Positions 9,590 to 16,925 of a stretch of DNA of 41,967 nucleotides are shown here, one piece after another. Both the position numbers and the translations under genes were made by a program. The stretch's first letter is position 1. Each line of letters starts with the position of its first letter. This DNA is from an uncultured Pelagibacteraceae bacterium (GTDB lineage Bacteria > Pseudomonadota > Alphaproteobacteria > Pelagibacterales > Pelagibacteraceae): the NCBI GenBank assembly GCA_902518595.1, contig CABYGR010000007.1, positions 1 through 41,967 on the forward strand, given 5' to 3'. Below the pieces are notes generated by a model. It searched no databases, had not been told where the DNA came from, and saw only the letters and a list, made by a program, of their open reading frames with translations.

Positions 9590-10653
9590 TATTCAATTAT
9601 CCAATCATCTCCATATACATAAGTATATTTTTGATCAAAAGTTATATATGCACTGTCACTTGGTATTTCTGCAGATGCATTAGCTAAAATTTTAATACTT
9701 CCACTACTACACTCGGTATCAATTACTTTATGTCTGCCTGTATCACTAACTCTTTTAATCTTAACTTCAATTCCTTCATTTGAAAAATTAATAAATTCAG
9801 GCCTAATACCTACTTGCGTTTTGCTAAAATTTGTTTTTATTATATTAGTACTGTTAGGTAATATCTTTCCTTCAAAATTAATTTGACCATTTACAATTTC
9901 ACAAGGAAGAATATTCATACCTGGTGAACCAATAAAATGTCCTACAAAAGTATGTTTTGGTTTTTCAAATAATTCTACAGGAGTACCTGTTTGAACAATT
10001 TGCCCTTCATGCATAACCACTACTTCGTCTGCAAAAGTTAAGGCTTCAATTTGATCATGGGTAACATAAATCATAGTCCGATTAATTTTTTGGTGTAATT
10101 CTTTTAACTTTGACCTTAAAACCCATTTTAAATGAGGGTCAATAACCGTTAGAGGTTCATCAAACATTATTACATTAACATCTGATCTCACTAATCCTCT
10201 TCCTAATGAAATTTTTTGTTTTCCATCCGCTGTTAACCCAGCAGCTTTATTGTTCAAAGTTGATGTCAGTTCTAACATTTCTCCAATTTCTTTTACTTTT
10301 GTGTCAATTTCTGTTTTAGAAAGACCTCTATTTTTAAGTGGAAAAGCTAAATTGTCATAAACAGTCATTGTATCGTATATAACTGGAAATTGAAATATTT
10401 GAGCAATATCTCTCTCAACTGGGTTTAAAGCCGTTATATCTTTATCATCAAATAATATTTTACCTTTAGTTGGTTTTAATAAACCTGAAATAATATTTAA
10501 TAATGTTGTCTTTCCACAACCAGAAGGGCCTAATAATGCGTAAGCTCCCCCATCTTTCCAATCAATATCAACTCCTCTTAATGCCCAGTCTGCATCGTTA
10601 CTTTGTTTTGTTAAATAGCTATGACTTAAATCTTTTAAAGTAATTTTAGCCAT
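9589..10653 (-). CDS. glpT: Glycerol ABC transporter ATP-binding protein with degenerate signature motif, 354 aa
   Basis: One of two ATPases of the glycerol importer. Walker A is GPSGCGKTT at residues 42-50, Walker B is VNVIMFDEP, and the H-loop is intact (YVTHDQIEAL). The ABC signature, normally LSGGQ, reads LTADGKQKISLGRGLV, so this subunit lacks a canonical signature. A C-terminal MOBE/TOBE-like domain follows (GIRPEFINF). It starts inside the end of glpS with an 8-base overlap. Because GlpS keeps a perfect LSGGQ but lacks the H-loop histidine, the pair should form one normal and one degenerate ATP site. Confidence 0.9.
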   Translation of the reverse strand: MAKITLKDLSHSYLTKQSNDADWALRGVDIDWKDGGAYALLGPSGCGKTTLLNIISGLLKPTKGKILFDDKDITALNPVERDIAQIFQFPVIYDTMTVYDNLAFPLKNRGLSKTEIDTKVKEIGEMLELTSTLNNKAAGLTADGKQKISLGRGLVRSDVNVIMFDEPLTVIDPHLKWVLRSKLKELHQKINRTMIYVTHDQIEALTFADEVVVMHEGQIVQTGTPVELFEKPKHTFVGHFIGSPGMNILPCEIVNGQINFEGKILPNSTNIIKTNFSKTQVGIRPEFINFSNEGIEVKIKRVSDTGRHKVIDTECSSGSIKILANASAEIPSDSAYITFDQKYTYVYGDDWIIE

Positions 10654-11710
10654 TGGTTACCAATCTGTTATTTGTATCAAAATATAAAAACTCATCTACA
10701 TTCATAAATAATTTTGTATTCTCACCAATATTTTTTTGTTGAATACCATTTGATAACGAAACCCAGTTAAGTTTTCCGTTAGTAAAATGAATTAAACTTT
10801 CTGACCCACTTAATTCAGAAATCAAAACTTTTCCATTAATTTCAACTGAATTATTTCCTTCTTTATATGTGGTTATGTTGTGTGGTCTTATACCTATTTT
10901 ATATTTCCCATCTTTGATTTTTACGTTTGATTTCCATTGGACGTTGTTATCCTTTATTTTGAATATTTCTCCACTTTTACTTATTTCAGCTATGTTCATT
11001 GGAGGGTCACTAAATACTTTAGCTGAAATTAAATTTTCAGGTTTATTGTAAACATTTAAAGTTTTTCCATACTGAATAACATTTCCTTCTAATAATGTTG
11101 CAGTGTTTCCACCTATCATTAATGCATCTAAGGGTTCTGTTGTTGCATATACAACAATACAATCTCTATCTTCAAAAAGTTTAGGTAATTCTTCTCTGAG
11201 CTCTTCACGAAGTTTAAAATCTAAATTAGCTAATGGTTCATCTAGTAATATTAAATCTGAATCTTTTACTAATGCTCTAGCTAAAGCAGTTCTCTGCTGC
11301 TGTCCCCCAGATAATTCATCAGGTTTTTTATTTAACATAGCTGATAATTTTAAGAGTTCGGCAACTTTACCTACTCTTGCTTTAATTTCATCAGGTTTCA
11401 CACCAGTGATTTTTAATGGTGAAGCAATATTTTCAAAAACTGTAAAATTAGGATAATTGATAAATTGTTGGTAAACCATAGAGCAATTTCTTTTTTGAAC
11501 TTCTTTGCCAGTAACATTTTCACCATTAAACCAAATTTCACCTGATGTAGGTTTGTCTAGACCAGCCATAATTTGCATAAGAGTTGTTTTACCCGCAAGT
11601 GTGGAACCTAATAGAACATTAATAGTGTTTTTTTCTAATTTTAGATTAGTTGAATATATATGAGTTTCTATACCTACTTTTTTTTCAATATTTTTTAATT
11701 CTAAACTCAT
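10646..11710 (-). CDS. glpS: Glycerol ABC transporter ATP-binding protein lacking the H-loop histidine, 354 aa
   Basis: Second ATPase of the glycerol importer. Walker A is GSTLAGKT at residues 35-42, the signature is a canonical LSGGQQQRTALARAL, and Walker B is SDLILLDEP. At the H-loop, where YVTHD is expected, the protein reads VVYATTEPLDAL, so the switch histidine is replaced. A C-terminal TOBE-like part includes KIGIRPHNITTY. I start it at the ATG at 11708-11710 (MSLELKNIEKKVG), not at an in-frame ATG at 11747-11749, because the longer form would read through the terminator hairpin 11734-11764 and add an unrelated leader. Stop overlaps glpT by 8 bases. Confidence 0.9.
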   Translation of the reverse strand: MSLELKNIEKKVGIETHIYSTNLKLEKNTINVLLGSTLAGKTTLMQIMAGLDKPTSGEIWFNGENVTGKEVQKRNCSMVYQQFINYPNFTVFENIASPLKITGVKPDEIKARVGKVAELLKLSAMLNKKPDELSGGQQQRTALARALVKDSDLILLDEPLANLDFKLREELREELPKLFEDRDCIVVYATTEPLDALMIGGNTATLLEGNVIQYGKTLNVYNKPENLISAKVFSDPPMNIAEISKSGEIFKIKDNNVQWKSNVKIKDGKYKIGIRPHNITTYKEGNNSVEINGKVLISELSGSESLIHFTNGKLNWVSLSNGIQQKNIGENTKLFMNVDEFLYFDTNNRLVTNG

Positions 11711-11733
11711 ATTTATTATTTGTAATTTAGCTT

Positions 11734-11764
11734 TAAAAAAAAGGGGCAATAAATGCCCCTTTTT
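11734..11764 (-). terminator. Intrinsic terminator/attenuator between glpV and glpS
   Basis: A perfect 11-base-pair stem (11738-11748 with 11754-11764, core GGGGC/GCCCC) around a 5-base loop, followed on the minus strand by eight T. It sits just 3' of the glpV stop and 24 bases before glpS. It should end most glpV transcripts while letting some through, so the binding protein is made in excess over the ATPases and permeases, as is common for ABC importers. Confidence 0.85.
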
Positions 11765-11784
11765 AAATTTAGATTAACCTATGG

Positions 11785-13509
11785 TTATTTCCAAGCGTCT
11801 TTGTATGCTATGGTTTTACCTTGAGGTTTCTCGTTAACTTTAGCTTTTGGCGAACCAGCTTTATTTAACCAAAAAGAAGCTTCTTTTGGTTCATTAAGTC
11901 TTGGTCCACATCCACCGTACGCGTTACTAGCTTTGTCAGCAGCTTCCATACGAGACATAACTAAGTCCATCTCATCTGCAAGACGATCCATAGTTTGTTG
12001 TGGTGTAAATGTACCAGAGTTAACTTCTCCGATATGCTGCCACCATAATTGTGCTAGCTTCGGATAATCTGGAACGTTGATACCTGTTGGTGACCATACA
12101 TTTCTATTGTCTGATCTATAGAACTCAATAAGTCCACCTAATTCAGGTGCTCTCTTTGTGAAGTGTTTGTGGTTAACAGTACTTTTTCTTACGAAAGTTA
12201 AACCAACATCAGCTTTTTTAAGAGATACAGTTTTTGAAACTGCAAATTGAGCGTACAACCATGCAGCTTTTCTTCTCTCAACGTCAGTAGACTTAAACAA
12301 AGTCCATGATCCAACGTCTTGATATCCAAGCTTCATACCTTCTTCCCAATAAGGTCCTTTAGGTGATGGGCCCATTCTCCATAAAGGCATACCGTTTGCA
12401 TCAACTACTTTATTATTAGGATCTTTTCCTACTAAAGAAGCTGTGAAAGCTGTGTACCAGAAAATTTGCTGAGCAACATTTCCTGAAGAAAGAGATGGTA
12501 AAGACTGATAGAAGTCCATAGCTGCTGCTCCCGGAGGCGCATAAGCTCTTAACCATTCATCCCATTTTCTAATTGCGTATACTGCAGCAGGGCCATTAGT
12601 AGCTCCACCTCTTGATACGTTAGCACCAACTGGGTTACAAGAACCTGGTTCCATTCTAATTCCCCACTCATCTACAGGTACTCCATTAGGTAGACCTTTA
12701 CTTCCTGCACCAGCCATTGATAACCACGCATCAGTCATTCTCCAACCTAAGTCAGGAGCTCTTTTACCGTAGTCCATATGACCGTAAATATTAACACCAT
12801 CTATTGTCTTCACATCTTCTGAAAAGAATTTAGCGATGTCTTCGTAAGCAGACCAGTTTAATGGTACACCTAAATCATAACCATATTTAGCTTTAAATTG
12901 TTTTTGAATTTCAGGTCTATCAAACCAGTCTTTTCTGAACCAATAAAGGTTAGCAAATTGTTGGTCTGGTAGTTGATAAAGATTTCCATCTGGACCTGTA
13001 GTAAATTGAAGTCCTATGAAGTCATCTAAATCCAACATTGGATTAGTTACAGCTTTACCTTCACCTTTCATCCAGTCAGTTAAATTTACAGCTTGTTGCA
13101 TACGCGCATGCGTACCAATTAAGTCTGAGTCATTAACATATGCATCGTAAATACTTACATTAGTTTGCATTTGTGTTTGAACAGCCATTACTACATCACC
13201 TTCTCCTATGATTTGGTGTTGTACTTTGATGCCTGTTATTTCTTCAAACGCTTTTGTAAGAGTCTTAGACTCGTACACGTGAGTTGGTATCCCTTCAGAT
13301 ACTACTTTTAAAGTCATTCCTTTGAATGGCTTAGCAGCATCATGAAACCACTTTAGCTCTTTCTCTCTATCTTTAGCAGATAAAGTAGATAGACTAAACT
13401 CACCGTCAGACCATTTCTTAATTGCACCCATATCGGCAAATGCACTAGAAATAGTTACGATTGAAAACGAAACAGCAACAGCAAAAATAGTTTTTAATGT
13501 CTTAATCAT
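11785..13509 (-). CDS. glpV: Glycerol ABC transporter periplasmic binding protein, 574 aa
   Basis: Periplasmic solute-binding protein (family 1, unusually large as for rhizobial GlpV). A Sec signal peptide covers MIKTLKTIFAVAVSFSIVTISSAFA with cleavage after AFA, about residue 25. I choose the ATG at 13507-13509: a GGGGGA ribosome binding site lies six bases upstream, whereas the in-frame ATG at 13519-13521 would put that site inside the gene. The mature part is soluble and rich in aromatic residues. A near-consensus promoter lies at 13552-13580 and a strong hairpin follows the gene, fitting high independent expression of the binding protein. Glycerol as ligand is inferred from GlpK, the DUF2160 gene and family resemblance. 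Confidence 0.88.
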   Translation of the reverse strand: MIKTLKTIFAVAVSFSIVTISSAFADMGAIKKWSDGEFSLSTLSAKDREKELKWFHDAAKPFKGMTLKVVSEGIPTHVYESKTLTKAFEEITGIKVQHQIIGEGDVVMAVQTQMQTNVSIYDAYVNDSDLIGTHARMQQAVNLTDWMKGEGKAVTNPMLDLDDFIGLQFTTGPDGNLYQLPDQQFANLYWFRKDWFDRPEIQKQFKAKYGYDLGVPLNWSAYEDIAKFFSEDVKTIDGVNIYGHMDYGKRAPDLGWRMTDAWLSMAGAGSKGLPNGVPVDEWGIRMEPGSCNPVGANVSRGGATNGPAAVYAIRKWDEWLRAYAPPGAAAMDFYQSLPSLSSGNVAQQIFWYTAFTASLVGKDPNNKVVDANGMPLWRMGPSPKGPYWEEGMKLGYQDVGSWTLFKSTDVERRKAAWLYAQFAVSKTVSLKKADVGLTFVRKSTVNHKHFTKRAPELGGLIEFYRSDNRNVWSPTGINVPDYPKLAQLWWQHIGEVNSGTFTPQQTMDRLADEMDLVMSRMEAADKASNAYGGCGPRLNEPKEASFWLNKAGSPKAKVNEKPQGKTIAYKDAWK

Positions 13510-13551
13510 TATTTCCCCCATTTTTTGGTTATTGTTTATTTTAGATAATTA

Positions 13552-13580
13552 ATTAAACTCGATCGAAGAATGGATGTCAA
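13552..13580 (-). promoter_or_regulatory. Sigma70-type promoter of glpV with palindrome in the spacer
   Basis: On the minus strand a perfect -35 TTGACA (13580-13575) is followed by exactly 17 bases and TTTAAT (13557-13552), one mismatch from TATAAT. This gives a leader of about 35-40 bases to the glpV ATG. The spacer holds the 8-base palindrome TCGATCGA (13559-13566), which could be an operator for a glycerol or G3P-responsive regulator. No regulator gene of that type is visible in the window. Confidence 0.75.
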
Positions 13581-13624
13581 AAAAAAATTCAATTTGTACG
13601 ACAGTTTTCAATTTCTAATTGAAT
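13579..13624 (-). terminator. Candidate weak terminator after glpK
   Basis: On the minus strand, directly after the glpK stop, ATTCAATT (13617-13624 read on the minus strand) can pair with AATTGAAT (13587-13594) and is followed by nine T (13587-13579). A smaller hairpin, TTCAATT/AATTGAA, can form inside. The stem has only two G/C pairs, so it is weak. If real it separates glpK from the independently promoted glpV. Confidence 0.35.
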
Positions 13625-13626
13625 AA

Positions 13627-15105
13627 TTATGATAATGTTTTTTTAATAGCTTTATCCCACCCAGTTATAAGTTTTTTTCTATTAGACAATTTCATTTTTG
13701 GGTGAAAAGTCCGATCTACTTGCCAATTCTTAGATATATCTTTCAGGGATTTATAAATTCCTATTTGAAGTCCCGCCATAAAAGCTGCTCCTAGCGCTGT
13801 AGTTTCATCTACTGCTGGTCTTAATACTTTAATATTAACGATATCAGCTAAAAATTGTGAAAACCAATTGTTCTTAACCATACCTCCATCTATTTTTATT
13901 ATTTTTGGTTTTAAACCATCATTTTTCATTGCTTCAAATAAATCATGAGTCTGATACGCAACAGACTCTACTGTTGCTCTTACAATTTCTTTAGGTCCAG
14001 TGTCTCTAGTTAAACCTGAGAGAATTCCTCTTGCATTAGCTGCCCAATGAGGGGCACCAAGCCCAGTGAAGGCTGGAACTAGATAAATTCCGTTGTTGGA
14101 TTTTAATGATTTAATTATTTTTTCAGTATCAGATGCTTTTTTAATAATTTTTATTTTATCTCTCAACCATTGCACTCCTGCTCCAGCTATAAAAATAGAT
14201 CCTTCTAATGCATAAGCTGTTTTTCCATTAATTCTGTATCCAATTGTTGTTAACAATCTATTCTTTGAATAAACTTTTTTACTTCCCGTATTTAAAAGAA
14301 CAAAAGCACCTGTGCCATAAGTGCTTTTAAGAGATCCTGGTTCAAAGCAACATTGACCAATAGCAGCTGATTGCTGATCACCCACTATTCCAGTTATTGG
14401 ATAGGACATTCCAGTAAGACTAGGATCAGTGTGTCCAAAATCTGCAGAACAATCTTTAACTGTTGGTAATATCTCTCTAGGTATTTTTAATATCTTTAAT
14501 ATTTGATTGTCCCATTCATTTGAAGAGATATTAAATAACATAGTTCTACTAGCATTCGTTGCATCAGTTGCATGGTCTGCTCCATTAGTTAATTTCCATA
14601 AAAGAAAGCAGTCTACCGTTCCAAATAATAATCTTTTCTTTTTAATTAAATCTTTAGCTTTTGGTATGTTGTCTATAATCCACTTAATCTTTGTAGCTGA
14701 AAAATAAGAATCAATTAACAATCCTGTTTTATTATAAATAATTGTTTCTTTTTTTTGTTTTATTAATTTTTTACAATATTCCGAAGATCTTCTATCTTGC
14801 CAAACTATAGCATTGTAAACAGGTTTGCCTGTTGTTTTGTCCCATAATATTGTTGTTTCTCTCTGATTTGTAATTCCTATTGTTAGAATTTTTCCTTTTA
14901 ATTTTTTACTTTTTTTAATTACATCTCGTAAGACTTTTAATGTAGTCTTCCATATCTCATCTGGATTATGCTCAACCCATCCATCTTGTGGAAAATACTG
15001 AGTAAATTCTATTTGTGATACATAAACTGACTGACCTTTTAAATTGAATAAAATAGCTCTACTTGAAGTAGTTCCCTGGTCGATTGAAATAATAAATTTT
15101 TTCAT
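13627..15105 (-). CDS. glpK: Glycerol kinase, 492 aa
   Basis: FGGY-family kinase that phosphorylates incoming glycerol to sn-glycerol 3-phosphate with ATP. The N-terminal phosphate-binding motif IDQGTTSSRAILFN (residues 8-21), the GITNQRETTILWD segment, YGTGAFVLLNTG and the C-terminal GGMVKNNWFSQFLADI signature are all present. Length matches the family (about 495 aa). It heads the glycerol locus and is separated from glpV by a 117-base gap containing a promoter. It is divergent from tmm with an 85-base gap. No glpF aquaporin or glpD is seen; the ABC importer replaces the facilitator. Confidence 0.96.
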   Translation of the reverse strand: MKKFIISIDQGTTSSRAILFNLKGQSVYVSQIEFTQYFPQDGWVEHNPDEIWKTTLKVLRDVIKKSKKLKGKILTIGITNQRETTILWDKTTGKPVYNAIVWQDRRSSEYCKKLIKQKKETIIYNKTGLLIDSYFSATKIKWIIDNIPKAKDLIKKKRLLFGTVDCFLLWKLTNGADHATDATNASRTMLFNISSNEWDNQILKILKIPREILPTVKDCSADFGHTDPSLTGMSYPITGIVGDQQSAAIGQCCFEPGSLKSTYGTGAFVLLNTGSKKVYSKNRLLTTIGYRINGKTAYALEGSIFIAGAGVQWLRDKIKIIKKASDTEKIIKSLKSNNGIYLVPAFTGLGAPHWAANARGILSGLTRDTGPKEIVRATVESVAYQTHDLFEAMKNDGLKPKIIKIDGGMVKNNWFSQFLADIVNIKVLRPAVDETTALGAAFMAGLQIGIYKSLKDISKNWQVDRTFHPKMKLSNRKKLITGWDKAIKKTLS

Positions 15106-15190
15106 ATTATTGAGATTATTTTATTTCAATTTTGGAATATTTGTTAGTAAAATACTTTTATAAAAATAAATTATAATTAAAGAAAATTTT
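15106..15190. promoter_or_regulatory. Divergent glpK/tmm intergenic region
   Basis: Only 85 very AT-rich bases separate the divergent glpK and tmm starts. A TATAAT at 15172-15177 lies inside the symmetrical AATTATAATT, so it could serve either strand. No -35 match at 16-18 bases is found on either side. Promoters for both genes are expected here but only this element can be pointed to. Confidence 0.3.
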
Positions 15191-16531
15191 ATGACTAAAG
15201 TTGCAATTATCGGGGCTGGACCATGCGGTTTATCTATGTTGAGATCTTTTGAGCAAGCTGAAAAAAAAGGTGAAAAAATACCTCAAGTAGTTTGTTTCGA
15301 AAAACAAGATGATTGGGGAGGCTTATGGAATTACAGCTGGAGAACAGGATCTGATCAGTATGGTGACCCAGTTCCTAACAGCATGTATAGGTATCTTTGG
15401 TCAAACGGTCCTAAGGAATGCTTAGAATTTGCAGATTATTCTTTTGATGAACATTTTAAAAAACCTATTCCATCTTTTCCACCAAGAGAAGTTCTTTATG
15501 ATTACATAATAGGTAGGGTTAGCAAAGGTAATCTTAAAAAAAAAATTAAGTTTAACACAAGAGTTACTAGCGCAATTTTTAGAAACGATAAATTTGAAAT
15601 TAGCTATCAAGATAAAGCTAACAACAAAGTTTTATCTGATAATTTTGATTATCTAATAGTATCTTCGGGTCATTTTTCTGTACCTTTTATTCCTGAGTAC
15701 AAAGGAATGAATTCTTTCCCTGGAAGAATAATGCACTCTCATGATTTTAGAGATGCAGAGGAATTTAGAAATAAAAATGTAGTAGTACTAGGAAGTAGCT
15801 ATTCTGCTGAGGATGTAGCTCTACAATGTAATAAATATGGAGCTAAAAGTGTAACTATAGGATACAGGCATAATCCAATGGGCTTCAAGTGGCCTCAAGG
15901 AATGAAAGAAGTTCATTATCTTGATCGTTTAGAGGGAAAAACTGCTATTTTTAAAGATGGAACTAAGCAAGAAACAGATGTTTTAATTTTATGTACTGGG
16001 TATCTTCATCATTTTCCATTTTTAGATGAAAACCTAAAATTAAAAACACATAACAGATTATATCCACCAAAATTATATAAAGGAGTCGTTTGGCAAGAAA
16101 ATCCTAAATTGCTATATCTTGGAATGCAGGATCAATTTCACACCTTTAACATGTTTGATTGCCAAGCCTGGTATGCAAGAGATGTTATTATGGATAAAAT
16201 TAAGACTCCAAGCGATGATGAAATGGAAAAAGATATTAATAAATGGGTAGCTATGGAAGAAAAACTAGAGAATCCTGATCAAATGATAGATTTCCAGACT
16301 GAGTATACAAAAGAACTTCATGAATTATCAGACTATCCAAATATTGACTTTGAATTAATTAGAAAACATTTTAAAGAGTGGGAGCATCATAAGGTAGAGA
16401 ATATACTTACATATAGAAATAAATCTTTTTCATCGCCAGTAACAGGATCTATTGCACCAATACATCATACTCCATGGGATAAAGCTATGGATGACTCAAT
16501 GAAAACATTTTTAGAACAACCTGCAAAATAA
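15191..16531 (+). CDS. tmm: Trimethylamine monooxygenase (flavin-containing monooxygenase), 446 aa
   Basis: NADPH- and O2-dependent oxidation of trimethylamine to TMAO; Tmm enzymes of marine bacteria also oxidise dimethyl sulfide to DMSO. Visible motifs: FAD-binding GAGPCG (8-13), GGLWNY (43-48), the FMO-like FPGRIMHSHDFRDAEEF (176-192, His at 182 and 184), NADPH-binding GSSYSAED (201-208), the active-site-type LWSNGPKE (69-76) and ILCTGYLHHFPF. Length is right for bacterial Tmm (about 445 aa). dddK follows after 19 bases on the same strand. The TMAO transporter and demethylase nearby support the assignment. Confidence 0.93.
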   Translation: MTKVAIIGAGPCGLSMLRSFEQAEKKGEKIPQVVCFEKQDDWGGLWNYSWRTGSDQYGDPVPNSMYRYLWSNGPKECLEFADYSFDEHFKKPIPSFPPREVLYDYIIGRVSKGNLKKKIKFNTRVTSAIFRNDKFEISYQDKANNKVLSDNFDYLIVSSGHFSVPFIPEYKGMNSFPGRIMHSHDFRDAEEFRNKNVVVLGSSYSAEDVALQCNKYGAKSVTIGYRHNPMGFKWPQGMKEVHYLDRLEGKTAIFKDGTKQETDVLILCTGYLHHFPFLDENLKLKTHNRLYPPKLYKGVVWQENPKLLYLGMQDQFHTFNMFDCQAWYARDVIMDKIKTPSDDEMEKDINKWVAMEEKLENPDQMIDFQTEYTKELHELSDYPNIDFELIRKHFKEWEHHKVENILTYRNKSFSSPVTGSIAPIHHTPWDKAMDDSMKTFLEQPAK

Positions 16532-16550
16532 TCTGTGAATAGCAATTTAT

Positions 16551-16925
16551 ATGATATTTGTAAAAAACCTTGAATCCATTTCTGACCAAGAATGGTCTAT
16601 AACTGACAAATATCCTGGGGTTAGATGGAAATTTTTAATAGATGCAGATTTTACAAAAAGTTCTGGACTTTCACTTGGGTTTGCTGAAATTGCTCCTGGT
16701 GGTGACTTAATTCTTCATTATCATTCACCTGCTGAAATATATGTTATTACAGATGGTAAAGGAACCTTAAACAAATCTGGTGAACTTGAGGAAATTAAAA
16801 AAGGTGATGTTGTTTATATAGCTGAAAATGAAAAACATGGATTAAAAAATAATGGAAAAGTGCCTTTAAAATTTTATTGGATTTTTCCTACTGATCGTTT
16901 TTCAGAAGTTGAGTATTTTTATTAA
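16551..16925 (+). CDS. dddK: Cupin DMSP lyase DddK, 124 aa
   Basis: Cleaves dimethylsulfoniopropionate to dimethyl sulfide and acrylate in the cytoplasm. The protein closely resembles the SAR11 DddK enzyme: MIFVKNL start, YPGVRWKFLIDADF, SSGLSLGFAEIAPGGDL and the FPTDRFSEVEYF end. Residues reported as the metal ligands of DddK fall at identical positions here (H56, H58, E62, H96), and both reported catalytic tyrosines are present (Y64, Y122). The protein ends two residues after Y122, slightly shorter than the roughly 130-residue SAR11 type enzyme as I recall it. It lies 19 bases after tmm, and its stop overlaps the tmoW stop on the other strand (TTAA, 16922-16925). Confidence 0.92.
   Translation: MIFVKNLESISDQEWSITDKYPGVRWKFLIDADFTKSSGLSLGFAEIAPGGDLILHYHSPAEIYVITDGKGTLNKSGELEEIKKGDVVYIAENEKHGLKNNGKVPLKFYWIFPTDRFSEVEYFY

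Noticed and set aside
11103-11456. 117-residue plus-strand frame inside glpS
   Set aside because: Serine-rich antisense shadow of the ATPase gene with no domain of its own.
11711-11749. Longer glpS start
   Set aside because: The added codons lie in the terminator hairpin and the extra residues do not fit an ABC ATPase N-terminus.
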